The notes below the pieces were generated by a model that saw only the letters and a list, made by a program, of their open reading frames with translations, did not search any database and was not told the origin of the DNA. From Chitinophagaceae bacterium (lineage in GTDB: Bacteria > Bacteroidota > Bacteroidia > Chitinophagales > Chitinophagaceae): a stretch of 53,840 nucleotides of DNA. Positions 42,001 to 51,252 of this stretch are shown here, piece by piece. The position numbers were made by a program, and so were the translations under genes. The stretch spans positions 1 to 53,840 of the forward strand of contig CANFKC010000034.1 of NCBI GenBank assembly GCA_947447265.1, given 5' to 3'. Position 1 is the first letter of the stretch. The number at the start of each line of letters is the position of its first letter.

Positions 42001-45000
42001 ATTGTAGCTAAGGCAATATTCGTCATAGCCCAGGTACCACCCAGGGTATCATTGGTTACAACAATTGTTGCACCAGGGCAAACAGCCGAAGGCCCAGCAA
42101 TCGCAGCAACAACCGGAAGTGGTTTAACTGTAATTACAGCCATAACCCTGTTCGTATCGCCTCCCATTACAACGGAATAATAAGCCGTATCAAGTCCTGC
42201 AGTAACACCAGTCGCTACACCAGTAGCAGCATTTATTGTTGCACGAACATTAGAGAGGCTCCATGTACCGCCAGCAGTATCATTGGTTAGCGTAGTTGTG
42301 CCACCAGCTTCACACATGTTCAATGTTCCACCAATCTGCGCAATTTTTGGTAACGGATAGTTCCTTATTATTGAAATAGTATTCGTCGCTTTATTGCCTA
42401 CTATCAGATCAGGATATCCATCGCCATCAAGGTCATTAATAGCTATACCCGCTGGGCCAGAGCCTGTTCCCATAGTTAACCTTGCGGCAAAAGAGCCAGA
42501 GTTAATAGTACCGCTGGTAGCTGTATTTCTGAAGAGCGCTACCTTATCAGTACCTGCTTCAACAATAGTAACATCAAGTTTGCCATCGCCATTCAAATCC
42601 GCAAGTCCAACACCCGCAGGGCTGGTTCCGGTAGAGAAGTTAAAGCCTGTAGCAAACGAAAGCACACCAGAACCAGAACTTGTATTACGAAGTACTGAGA
42701 AGTTGGTAGATGACAAGCCGGCATTTGTAAGTACCAGATCAAGTTTTCCATCGCCATCAATATCTCCAGATGCGACGTCGATCGGTGTAACACCTATTGG
42801 CGAATCAATTCTTGCTGCGAAAGAAATAGTTCCTATTGAACCTGTGTTCAGGAAAATGGAAACCACATTAGAAGCAGAACAAACTGCTGCCAGATCAGGC
42901 AAACCATCGCCATCAAAGTCGCCTGCACAAAGTCCTAGTGGAGTTGTACCCGTAGCGAAGGTTACTGCGGTTGCAAAAGAACTACCGATGAATGTTGCGC
43001 CTGTTGTCGTCTTGTTGCGAATTATTGAAATAGTATTAGACGATGAATATGCTGAAGAAACAGCAATGTCCGGTTTACCGTCGTTATCATAGTCAGCAAT
43101 TGCAATAACCACTGGCTGCACACCAACTAAGCCGGAAGAAACAGTTGACGCATTTCTTGCCGCATCGAAAGTGATTGAACCCGGACCAGACGACGTATTT
43201 CTGAACGCAGAAACTGATGCTCCGGCAGTGTTAGAGCAAACGATATCCAGTTTACCATCACCATCCAGATCTACTACTTTTACGTTAGCCGGGCCCGTAC
43301 CTGAAGTCAATGTACCCAGGTTTGTAAACGAACTGGTTGAAAGGCTACCAGGGCTACTTATATTCCTGAACAGTGTAAGCGTAGTTCCTGCACCGTTGTT
43401 AGTATTAGCAGCAATGATATCAGGCCTGCCGTCACCATCAAAATCACCAGTAGCTGCAATATTAGGATTTGTACCTACACCAAGGTCAACCTTTGTTTTA
43501 AAGCTGAGTGTATCGTTAATAAAGTAATTATTGTAGTATGTCGGTGTGAACGGCTTACTAAACCCAGTAAGGCTTGTACCTGTATTTAGCACAGATATTG
43601 GTCCGAAAGAAGCTGAAGTATCGAGCACCGCTTTTAACATAGTTGTTGATGCAGATACGATAGAAGAACGAGTCGCACCGAAATAAACGATATTATTGCT
43701 GGCAGTACCATTAAAGTAATTACCGTTTATAGTAATGGTATCGCCTGCTTTACCTGAATTAGGAGCAAGTGATGTAATTACAGGGTGGTTATCAACAGAG
43801 AAAGCTCCAGTCGAATAAGTAGTTCCGCAGACATTGGTTACGCCATACGAAATTGTACAAGAGCCGACAGACGCGCCATAAACAACACCAGTTGATGAGT
43901 TTATAGTAGCAATGGCAGGATTACTGCTGCTCCATGTTCCGCCACCTGGTGTGCAGGTTAGTGTACTGGTTGAACCAATAGTAACAGAAGAACCAGTAAT
44001 AGAACCAACTGAAGGCAATGTAGTAAGGTTAATGTTATTACCATTGTCAGAACCGAACACCAAAGGTGTACCGCTTATTACCCTTACCCTGTAACCGGTA
44101 CCCGCTGCATAGCTACCAGGAATAGTAGCCGAGATAGGTGATGCACCACCTGTACCAATGATGTCGGTAGTTGTATCGCTCGCAAATAAGCCAGATGCAT
44201 TAGATAGCTGAACTTTAAAGTTACCGGAATAAGAGCCACTTGTTGTAAAGGCTACAGATATACCGTTACTGGTACCTGCGCAGAATGGACCGAATGACGC
44301 TGTTGTTGTTGTAATTGAAGATGCTTTAGGCACCAGTTCACCCGTACTTAAAAGAATAGCATCATGGTATACAGCCACAGTATCTAAGAACTGCACCTGC
44401 GCCAATTGGCCAGCAGAGAGGCCTGAAGCCGCCGTGCCTACGAACACCTGGCCTTTTGTGCCTGATGTGCTGTTATAACCACCTTTCCAACCGGAAATAA
44501 CTAATGTTTTACCGCTAGTCCATGCAATAGTACTACTAGCAGCAAATTTCAGCTTATGAGCAATGGAAGTTTCTAAATTAATATTAGAGTTATCTGTAAC
44601 AGCCAAAGTACCCATAGTAATTACGTCTCCGCCGGTAGTGGTAGAAGTATCGCCAACTGTACTGATAGTACCTCCGTTAAAGGTATCGGCAGAGGCCATG
44701 GTTACCGCACCACAAGGGTTAAACCTCAGTTCACCTGCATTTATTTTAAGGCCACCGGTAAAAAAGGTACCAGAGCTAGCCAATGTAAGCCTGGTTGAAC
44801 CATCTTTTACAACACGGCCCGCTCCTGAAATTACACTGGTAAGCGTATTAACCGCGCCCGCACCAAATGTACAATCTGTAGTAAGGTTAAATGTAAGCGT
44901 ATGACCAGCACTTATTGATATTGTATTTGCCTGTGTACCTGAAGCAGGATGTGTAGAAGAAATGCTGGTTATTGTCTGTGCTGCATTATTAAAGGTGATT

Positions 45001-48000
45001 TTCGGGGCAACATTGGTAACCGTAGGATTAAAGGTCAAAATGCCATTACCCAAAGCAGAACCGCTTGCCACAACCAATGTGCCGGCAGCCAATTGGGTAC
45101 CACCCGTCCAGCTGTTTCCGGTACCTGAAATAGATACTACACCGTTCAGGTTATTACCGCCTTTAATTAAGGCACCGCTACCACCAATGTTGCCAGTTAG
45201 CGACAAAGTTGCTGTGTTCAATACTGATATGCGCGCATCACCCATAAGGTTAATAGGTCCAGTCCATGTAAATGATTTACTTGTACCTGTTACCAGAGCA
45301 CCACCAGAAGAAGCGATAATAGGAGAACCAATCGCATTGACGCCATTTCCGTTCAGATTAAGTGTTATGTTATTGGTAGTGTATACATCACCAGAAGTTG
45401 AATTTAAATACAATTCGCTGTTGGGATTAACAGTAATGTTGTTGCCTGATGTATTAGCTATCGCAGTATTCACATCAAGTTCCAGTATACCGCTGGAATA
45501 TGGGGCGCTACCCCTGCCGACTACAAAACCTCCACCATTGGTATTGGCATTAGTCAGTTTAACTATACCACCGGCATTGCCGGTAGAACCGTCCCATGTA
45601 CCATTTCCCAGTACAGTATCTACCGCCGTAGCACCGCTAATAACGCCAGACACAACTATTGAGCCACCCGGTGTAACACTGTTTATACCCGCAGCCGTAA
45701 CAAAAACAGACTTACCTGCCTGTGCAATATTACCAGAATACGTTGTTGCAGATGTAGATGAACTTCCAATAGAAGCAATCACTGAATTGTCCCCCATAGA
45801 GATCGGACCTGTCCAAGTGAATGCACCTGAATTAGTGACCAAAGCACCCAGACCAGTTGTACTCACGTTATTACCTCTGCCCTTCAGGTTAAGGTTAATA
45901 TTGCCGGTTGTATAAGTACCCGCTGTATTCAAATATAATTGGCTGTTAGGGTTAACGGTTATATCGTTACCTGTTGTATTACTAATTGCAGTTGCAACAT
46001 CTAATTCCACAGTGGCACTTTGCGTGCTGTCGCTCTTACCAATGGTCAGACCACCGAAGAATGGATTTGTAGCACCAAATTTTAGTAAACCACCATTATT
46101 ACCTGTTTGCGTAAAACCATTCCATGTGCCATTACCATAAACATTCAGCATAGCGCTATCGGTAATTGCACTGGTAATATTTATTGTATTACCAAAGCCT
46201 GTTGAAGTACCAACACCTGTTACAATTGTTTTTGGTGTATTACCGAAGTTAAGTCCCATTGTCTGGCTACCAGTAACCTGTGTATTTTGGAGAGTAAAAA
46301 CAGCAGAAAGCGTAGAACTAATGTTGCCTAGTACTGCGTTACCTACACCATTGATATTTGCTCCTGCAAATGTTATCTGGCCGTTTACAGTGGTGGAGCT
46401 ATTACCAATCGCCAGGTTTGTAGTCCTTGCACTGTCGAATATTGCGCCTACATTCTGATTACCACCAGCTGTATTCATATTAATACCAACGCTATTGGAT
46501 GTAGCAGTAGGATTTGTATTAAAAAGAGCGATCTGGGTTGCAGTAGGAACTGAGCCACTCTGCCAGTTTGAACCGGTTAACCATGCCGACGTACCTGCAA
46601 CAATCCATAAATTGCTGTTTGTAACGCTGAATGCTTGCGTTGCTGTGCTGCTGCCGCAGGTGTTACTTACCACGTAGCTAATTGTACAACTGCCCACGGA
46701 AACCCCAAACACACTACCCGTTGATGAGTTAACTGTAGCAACCGAAGGAGCCGAACTGGTCCAGGTACCACCGGATGGCGTGCAAGACAGTGCAACTGTC
46801 GCAGCCTGGAGCACTGAACTGCCACCAGTTATAGAGCCTGCTGTAAGTGGAGCCACAATGGTAATATTGGAACCATTGTCTGTGCCGTAGAACGGATTAG
46901 GCAGGCCATTAATTACGCGTACCCTGTAAAGCGTACCGGCAGCTGTCGCGGCCGGAATGGTGGCTGATATTGGCGAAGTCATGCTTACGCCAATAATATT
47001 AGTGGTCGTATCGGCACTAAATGTACCGCTGGCATTAGACATCTGAACTTTAAACGGACTACCGAAAGTACCCGCTGACGTAAAGGCTACCGATATACCA
47101 TTAGAAGAGGAATTACAAAATGGACCGTAAGATGCACCTGTAGTGGTTATTGACCTTGCCGGGTTAACAGTTACGCCCTGTGTCACAAAACTGCTACCAC
47201 AAGTATTTGTTGCTGTATAAGTAATTGTAGCACTACCAACGGACACCCCTGTTACCAGGCCAGTTGACGAGTTAACGCTAGCAATACCAGATGCACTGGT
47301 AGTCCATACCCCGCTACCTGGTGTGCAGCTTAGGGAAAGCGTAGAACCGACATCTACCAGGCTGCCACCGCTGATGGTACCCATTGATGGTAATGCATTA
47401 ACAGTAATATTAGAACCATTGTCAGAACCAAAAGTAAGCGGACTGCCATTAATTACCCTGATGCGATAGCCCGACCCAGTAGTAAATGAAATTGGTAGCG
47501 TAGCAGATATTGGCGAAGCTGCACCAGAGCCAAGGATACCCGTTACGGTATCGGCAGTAAACGTGCCCGAAGCATTCGATATCTGCACCATGAACGGACT
47601 TGCGAATGAGCCCGATGAAGTAAATGCTACTGATATGCCATTGCTAGTGTTATTACAGTATGGTCCAAAACCCGCTGCTGTTGTAGTTATGCTTGCATTG
47701 GTTACCGTGAAGGATAGTGTAGCAGTATTGCTACCGCAGGTATTTGTTGCGGTATAGGTAATGGTGCAGCTACCTGCAGCCGTACCGTAAGCCAGCCCGG
47801 TTGAAGCGTTGATAGATGCAACACCTGCATTACTGGTGCTCCATGTGCCACCGCCCGGCGTGCAGCTCAACGCAAGCGTATTACCGGAGGTGACCGAACT
47901 TCCGCCTGTAATGCTGCCCATAGCAGGTAATGCGTTAATGGTAAGGTTTGAGCCGTTGTCGCTGCCAAAAGTAGTTGACCCGCCATGGATAACCCTGATG

Positions 48001-50642
48001 CGGTATAATGTACCTGTGGCGGTAGCCGCAGGTATAGTTGCAGAAATAGGAGAAGATGTTCCTGAACCGATGATGCCGGTTGTAGTATCAGCCGTGAAAG
48101 AACCGGATGCATTAGATAATTGCACTTTAAACAATGGGCTTGTAAATGTACCACTGCTGGTGTATGCCACTGAAACCCCATTGCTGGTATTATTGCAATA
48201 AGGAGTTGCATAAGAACTTGCTGTTGTAGTTATAGTATTAAATGTTATAGTTGTAGCTGTTGGTACTACCTCACCACTGCTCAATTGCGCTGCAGTATGG
48301 AGGACGCTGGAACCATCCACAAAAACGATCTGTGCGAGTTGCGCAGTCGAAAGAGAGACGGAAACATTATTATTAGTGCCAATAAAAATTTTGCCGTTTG
48401 TGCCACTCGTACTATTAAAAGCACCTTGCCATCCATTTACGGTAATAACTTTTCCACTTGTCCAACCCAATGTTGCACTTGCGGCAAACTTTAAGTTGTG
48501 TACAGCAGTTGGAGATAAATTAATTGTGGAGTTATCGGTTAAAACTAACGTACCCAAAGTAATTGTTGCGGCGGCTCCTGTAACAGAAGTATCACCAACC
48601 GTACTTAATGCACCTCCGTTCAAGGTATCAGGTGCGCCAATTGTCATTGTGCTGCAAGGATTGAATCGTACTTCGCCGGCGCTAATTTTTAAGCCACCAG
48701 TAAACCAAGGAGTACCCGAGGCATTGAACCCTGTAAAAGTGAGCGTTCCTGAACCTGTTTTGATTACTTCGGCAGCTCCTGATATTATAGAATTCAGTGT
48801 ATTTACAGCACCAGAACCATAGGTAGTATTTGTGCTTTGATTTATTGTAAGTATGTGTCCTGACGACAAAGCCAGATTTTGAGTAGCTGCGCCCGTCGTT
48901 GGAACCCAGCTACTGCTTAAACTTGTTATAGTTTGTAATGCGTTATTGAGGGTCACGTTTATGTTTCCAGCTGTTGCTGTACCGTTAGCCAATGCAAGGC
49001 CGCCGGTTCCCAAAGAAGATCCACTAGCAACAACTAAAGGGCCATTCAAAACCTGCACCCCACCCGAGTTCGTATTGCTTGTTCCTGAAATAACAAGAAC
49101 TCCACTACCATTATTCCCTGTTTTAATTAACGCTCCGGAACCAGATAAATTACCCGAAAGTATCAACGAAGAGGCATTCACAACAGCAATTCTCGCATCA
49201 GTAGTAAAATTTACCGGACCCGTCCATGTAAATGTTTTAGCTGCCGCATTTACCAACGCACCACCGGTAACTGTATAAGTCGATGGGTTGCCTGCACCAT
49301 TCAGATTCAACGTGATATTACCTGTTGTATATACATCAGCAGTCGTAGAATTAAGAAATAAGGTACTGAATGGATTAATAGTAATATTATTACCACTAGT
49401 ATTACTGAACGCTGTATTAACTGTTGTTTCGAGTATACCATTGCTGGTTCCGTCACTTTTACCAACCACGACACCGCCAGTAAAGGTATTAGTCCCACCA
49501 AACTTCACTATCCCACCTGCATTACCCGTAGTTCCATTCCATGTACCATTTCCTAAGATTGTATCAGAAGCGCCAGAGCCACTAACAACACCTGTGATAT
49601 TTATTATACCTCCGGCAGTAACACTGCTGGTGCCAGATGCTGCAACGAGATTAGATCCTCCTGTTTGCATAATGCTACCAGATAGCGTAACCGCGCTAGC
49701 AGTAGCCGTCCCGTTAGCGGCGATAACTGCATTATTGCTCATCGAAATTGGTCCCGTCCAGGTATAGGTACCTGTATTGAAAAACATTGCACCTGTCCCT
49801 GTTGTGGCATAATTGTTACCTCGGCCTTTCAGGAAAACAGTATCGTTAGTAGTTGTATATATGCCTGCAGTCGCTACATATAGCTGGCTGTTAGGATTAA
49901 TTAAAATGTTATTACCGGTTGTATTGGCCCAGGCACCGGCGTTATCAAGTTGAAAAATACCATTCGATGAACCATCACTGTTACCTACAGTTACTCCTCC
50001 AGAAAATGTATTAGCAGCATTGCCCCACCTTAAAATACCGCCCAAGTTACCTGTAGAACCGTTCCAGGTTCCATTGCCTAAAAAAGTTAATGCCCCAGTA
50101 CCGGTTATTTTACTTGTCATGTTTATTACATTACCCGGAACCGAGGACGATGTACCAACTCCTGTTATAATATTCTTAACAGTAGAGCCCAATCCAACAT
50201 CCATTGTCGAGGTACCACTGATAAAATTTTGTAAAGTCAATGTGGTATTTGCGGTACTTGAAATGTTTGCTAAAGCTACATTTGAGACACCGGCAATAGT
50301 CGTGCCCGCCAAATTCAGAGTACCATTAGTCCCTGAATTATTGCCGATTGTAAGACCTGATAATGTCCTCGCACTATCATAGATTGCCGCGATTGTCAAC
50401 GATCCTGAGTAGGTCGTCATATTAATACCAACGGTTGATGTTCCGGTCGGATTTGCAGAAAAAACAGCCTTCTGCGCAGACGTATTTGGCACAACAGCCC
50501 CCGTCCAGTTGCCAGTTGCTGACCAAGTTTGTGCCGAAGTACTATTTGACCATAAAATCTGCGCCTTTACCTGCCCCGAAACGAGCAAGGTTAAAAAACT
50601 CAGTAAGAAAATTTTCGTTGTGTGTTGTATGTGCGTTCTCAT
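39018..50642 (-). CDS. Giant T9SS surface protein with beta-helix, Ig and FG-GAP propeller domains
   Basis: This is a 3874-residue protein. After a signal peptide (to ...SGQVKAQ) comes a block of autotransporter-associated beta-strand (PATR-like) repeats (about 29-790; GTWNGTTGNAGGIVKFGG, GSGALIKTGN). It is followed by several Ig-like pairs (about 790-1340), a second homologous beta-helix block (about 1344-2100) and more Ig-like domains. Next come an IPT/TIG domain (about 2285-2380), seven FG-GAP/VCBS repeats with Asp-rich Ca-binding loops (about 2387-2766; DFDGDGRPD, DLDGDGKLD), Big_2-like domains, and from about 3157 the C-terminal module shared with the 28702-37047 protein. It ends in a type A T9SS sorting domain. 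Export by T9SS to the surface is expected. The partner or ligand is unknown; adhesion is an inference from architecture. Confidence 0.9.
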   Translation of the reverse strand: MRTHIQHTTKIFLLSFLTLLVSGQVKAQILWSNSTSAQTWSATGNWTGAVVPNTSAQKAVFSANPTGTSTVGINMTTYSGSLTIAAIYDSARTLSGLTIGNNSGTNGTLNLAGTTIAGVSNVALANISSTANTTLTLQNFISGTSTMDVGLGSTVKNIITGVGTSSSVPGNVINMTSKITGTGALTFLGNGTWNGSTGNLGGILRWGNAANTFSGGVTVGNSDGSSNGIFQLDNAGAWANTTGNNILINPNSQLYVATAGIYTTTNDTVFLKGRGNNYATTGTGAMFFNTGTYTWTGPISMSNNAVIAANGTATASAVTLSGSIMQTGGSNLVAASGTSSVTAGGIINITGVVSGSGASDTILGNGTWNGTTGNAGGIVKFGGTNTFTGGVVVGKSDGTSNGILETTVNTAFSNTSGNNITINPFSTLFLNSTTADVYTTGNITLNLNGAGNPSTYTVTGGALVNAAAKTFTWTGPVNFTTDARIAVVNASSLILSGNLSGSGALIKTGNNGSGVLVISGTSNTNSGGVQVLNGPLVVASGSSLGTGGLALANGTATAGNINVTLNNALQTITSLSSSWVPTTGAATQNLALSSGHILTINQSTNTTYGSGAVNTLNSIISGAAEVIKTGSGTLTFTGFNASGTPWFTGGLKISAGEVRFNPCSTMTIGAPDTLNGGALSTVGDTSVTGAAATITLGTLVLTDNSTINLSPTAVHNLKFAASATLGWTSGKVITVNGWQGAFNSTSGTNGKIFIGTNNNVSVSLSTAQLAQIVFVDGSSVLHTAAQLSSGEVVPTATTITFNTITTTASSYATPYCNNTSNGVSVAYTSSGTFTSPLFKVQLSNASGSFTADTTTGIIGSGTSSPISATIPAATATGTLYRIRVIHGGSTTFGSDNGSNLTINALPAMGSITGGSSVTSGNTLALSCTPGGGTWSTSNAGVASINASTGLAYGTAAGSCTITYTATNTCGSNTATLSFTVTNASITTTAAGFGPYCNNTSNGISVAFTSSGSFASPFMVQISNASGTFTADTVTGILGSGAASPISATLPISFTTGSGYRIRVINGSPLTFGSDNGSNITVNALPSMGTISGGSLVDVGSTLSLSCTPGSGVWTTSASGIASVNSSTGLVTGVSVGSATITYTATNTCGSSFVTQGVTVNPARSITTTGASYGPFCNSSSNGISVAFTSAGTFGSPFKVQMSNASGTFSADTTTNIIGVSMTSPISATIPAATAAGTLYRVRVINGLPNPFYGTDNGSNITIVAPLTAGSITGGSSVLQAATVALSCTPSGGTWTSSAPSVATVNSSTGSVFGVSVGSCTISYVVSNTCGSSTATQAFSVTNSNLWIVAGTSAWLTGSNWQSGSVPTATQIALFNTNPTATSNSVGINMNTAGGNQNVGAIFDSARTTNLAIGNSSTTVNGQITFAGANINGVGNAVLGNISSTLSAVFTLQNTQVTGSQTMGLNFGNTPKTIVTGVGTSTGFGNTINITSAITDSAMLNVYGNGTWNGFTQTGNNGGLLKFGATNPFFGGLTIGKSDSTQSATVELDVATAISNTTGNDITVNPNSQLYLNTAGTYTTGNINLNLKGRGNNVSTTGLGALVTNSGAFTWTGPISMGDNSVIASIGSSSTSATTYSGNIAQAGKSVFVTAAGINSVTPGGSIVVSGVISGATAVDTVLGNGTWDGSTGNAGGIVKLTNANTNGGGFVVGRGSAPYSSGILELDVNTAIANTSGNNITVNPNSELYLNSTSGDVYTTNNITLNLNGNGVNAIGSPIIASSGGALVTGTSKSFTWTGPINLMGDARISVLNTATLSLTGNIGGSGALIKGGNNLNGVVSISGTGNSWTGGTQLAAGTLVVASGSALGNGILTFNPTVTNVAPKITFNNAAQTITSISSTHPASGTQANTISISAGHTLTFNLTTDCTFGAGAVNTLTSVISGAGRVVKDGSTRLTLASSGTFFTGGLKINAGELRFNPCGAVTMASADTFNGGTISTVGDTSTTTGGDVITMGTLAVTDNSNINLETSIAHKLKFAASSTIAWTSGKTLVISGWKGGYNSTSGTKGQVFVGTAASGLSAGQLAQVQFLDTVAVYHDAILLSTGELVPKASSITTTTASFGPFCAGTSNGISVAFTTSGSYSGNFKVQLSNASGLFASDTTTDIIGTGGASPISATIPGSYAAGTGYRVRVISGTPLVFGSDNGNNINLTTLPSVGSITGSSVTIGSTSTLTCTPGGGTWSSSNPAIATINSSTGVVYGASVGSCTISYGVTNVCGTTYSTGAFSVDNHPVITSLAPNSGKAGDTITINGNYFNGTASNNIVYFGATRSSIVSASTTMLKAVLDTSASFGPISVLNTGTSLTGFSKPFTPTYYNNYFINDTLSFKTKVDLGVGTNPNIAATGDFDGDGRPDIIAANTNNGAGTTLTLFRNISSPGSLSTSSFTNLGTLTSGTGPANVKVVDLDGDGKLDIVCSNTAGASVSAFRNTSSGPGSITFDAARNASTVSSGLVGVQPVVIAIADYDNDGKPDIAVSSAYSSSNTISIIRNKTTTGATFIGSSFATAVTFATGTTPLGLCAGDFDGDGLPDLAAVCSASNVVSIFLNTGSIGTISFAARIDSPIGVTPIDVASGDIDGDGKLDLVLTNAGLSSTNFSVLRNTSSGSGVLSFATGFNFSTGTSPAGVGLADLNGDGKLDVTIVEAGTDKVALFRNTATSGTINSGSFAARLTMGTGSGPAGIAINDLDGDGYPDLIVGNKATNTISIIRNYPLPKIAQIGGTLNMCEAGGTTTLTNDTAGGTWSLSNVRATINAATGVATGVTAGLDTAYYSVVMGGDTNRVMAVITVKPLPVVAAIAGPSAVCPGATIVVTNDTLGGTWAMTNIALATISGAGTITGISPGLDTVTYTVTTAGCSTTVFAPITINVLPNAGVISGTTTICAGTTTALSSTGDAGGTWSSSNTVLATVNSVTGLVTGVAAGSPMMTYSVTNGCGTVFDTIIITVNPLPDTGIITGTATVCVAATTTLADTAAGGTWSSSNTGIATVSGTGIVTGVAAGTATISYTVTNSCGTLSATKLVTVNGLPATPGPITGITSVCYSGGTTTLSDTTAGGTWSTSNAALASVDAGTGVVTGVAVGTPNITYTVSNSCGTNYSYVTINVLGSPSATISSAVVPCIGYATNIVFSGTNGDTVGYQIDGGTVLNGVIASGVFSFSTGAIVAPHTYRLHNVRNAGCSTTIDIDTVISPTPMVWIGGTTGQESNWSTASNWSCGSVPAATDDITIGYPTTFYPVVAASETVTARNVTIASGATLTIGSAAILNVKGNVTNNGSIAGAGTFALNNTSAQSVDGIGAVTNLQLNNTAGATIGITALVTIRTALTVTAGTFTTNDNLVLYADSATTARIAAIPTGGSVTGNVKVMTYFSTGRRAYRFWAHPFSTYIALTQMTTTMDITGAGGASNGFTSTATNAPSAFRYNPVVGNSSLSSDPGWRPFTSAYSTADSNRLHQYQGIRLFYRGAKGEGLGYGAYTPGDTTVEMSGPVNQGPQTVTLTKGASVLQDYNMVGNPYPSPVDVGAVITAAKVAGNINGNTYYIWNPYLGAAGQFQAMTINTTTPVHYYMQACNALQVRAAHNNDTLHFEESDKSANATYQLFKTAPEYIGLTIYDANYHPWDMLQLQFNDDATDKEDNDYDGGKPSGGDLSFYSLSAENNKLAVDGRPFAAGKVVPLGITSSYAQDFIVKAENVKLPQGGKLYLHDKLLKQYIALQEGSEYRFSIGKDNTTQGESRFELSMNPDNAQVTARSLEVAMVPNPATEEVKISFTAAGKEKVGIRVLDLTGVSIYNKDLGLQQNGSVIVPLSNFAAGVYMVELTSGNEKVVQRLIKE
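44330..46620 (-). repeat. Beta-helix block 2, internal duplicate of block 1 (48270-50560)
   Basis: The protein segment from about residue 1344 to 2102 repeats the order and motifs of residues 29-790. Shared motifs include the W..SGSVPT opening, IGNSS, GNGTWNG, ITVNPNSQLYLN, FTWTGPI, GGLKINAGELRFNPC and the end GELVP. The two are diverged rather than identical at DNA level. Confidence 0.75.
48270..50560 (-). repeat. Beta-helix block 1, internal duplicate of block 2 (44330-46620)
   Basis: Partner of 44330-46620, with the same ordered motifs: W.ATGNWTGAVVPN, IGNNSG, GNGTWNG, INPNSQLYV, YTWTGPI, GGLKISAGEVRFNPC and GEVVP. Confidence 0.75.
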
Positions 50643-50674
50643 AATGATATTATTTAATATTGGGTATTTTTGTG

Positions 50675-50682
50675 CAAAGGTA
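50675..50682 (-). promoter_or_regulatory. -7 element (TACCTTTG) of the 3874-residue protein gene
   Basis: Minus-strand TACCTTTG followed by GCACAA, 32 nt before ATG 50642. No good -33 element at normal spacing. Confidence 0.55.
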
Positions 50683-51227
50683 ATTTTTAAAGCAAAAGAA
50701 ACTTCTAATACATGGTTGGGTATTGGTGTATATTGTTGTTAATTAACAAATAAGAAACTGACCCTTAACAACGTCTTACATTTACATTCCGCTCCATTAT
50801 TCACCACATTTATTCATTTTTTTGCCCTAAATGAACATCACACCACACTAAAAACAGGAAAATTTAATTTTCCAATGTAAAAGTACCTTGCCGGCAAGCC
50901 GATGCCAAATAAAAGGAACGAACGGTCAAAAAACTTCACTAACGGTAAAAATGCGGCCCATAGTTTAACAAATATGATCATTAACAAATAGTAACATTTC
51001 CATTTTCCATCTATTACAACTGCTTCGTGCGTTACGCTAAAATTTATTCACAAATTTACTTTCATTCATCGCACTCCCGATTGACAATTATCAATAATTT
51101 GCTTAATCTCCATCAAATACGTAATCCGCATAAATCAATATACAAACAGGAAAATATTTTTTAATCCAATGTGTCGCGGTTAAAACGATAAATTCGCCCC
51201 TAATCCATCAAAACCATATAAAATTTG

Positions 51228-51235
51228 TAATTTTG
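51228..51235 (+). promoter_or_regulatory. -7 element (TAATTTTG) of hmgA
   Basis: TAATTTTG ends 17 nt before ATG 51253. No -33 consensus is evident. Confidence 0.5.
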
Positions 51236-51252
51236 GGCAAACAACGCCACCA

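Larger units (their letters stand above)
50643..51252. other. AT-rich divergent intergenic region between giant gene and hmgA
   Basis: About 610 nt with no gene seen. It holds a -7 element for each flanking gene and three exact copies of TTAACAAATA (50743, 50965 and 50981). Confidence 0.55.

Noticed and set aside
42394-45915. Several long plus-strand frames (up to about 317 codons) opposite the 3874-residue gene
   Set aside because: They are antisense shadows. The Thr/Ser/Ala/Val-rich minus-strand codons yield few stops in reverse, the products are Pro/Val/Leu repeats without domains, and they have no promoters.
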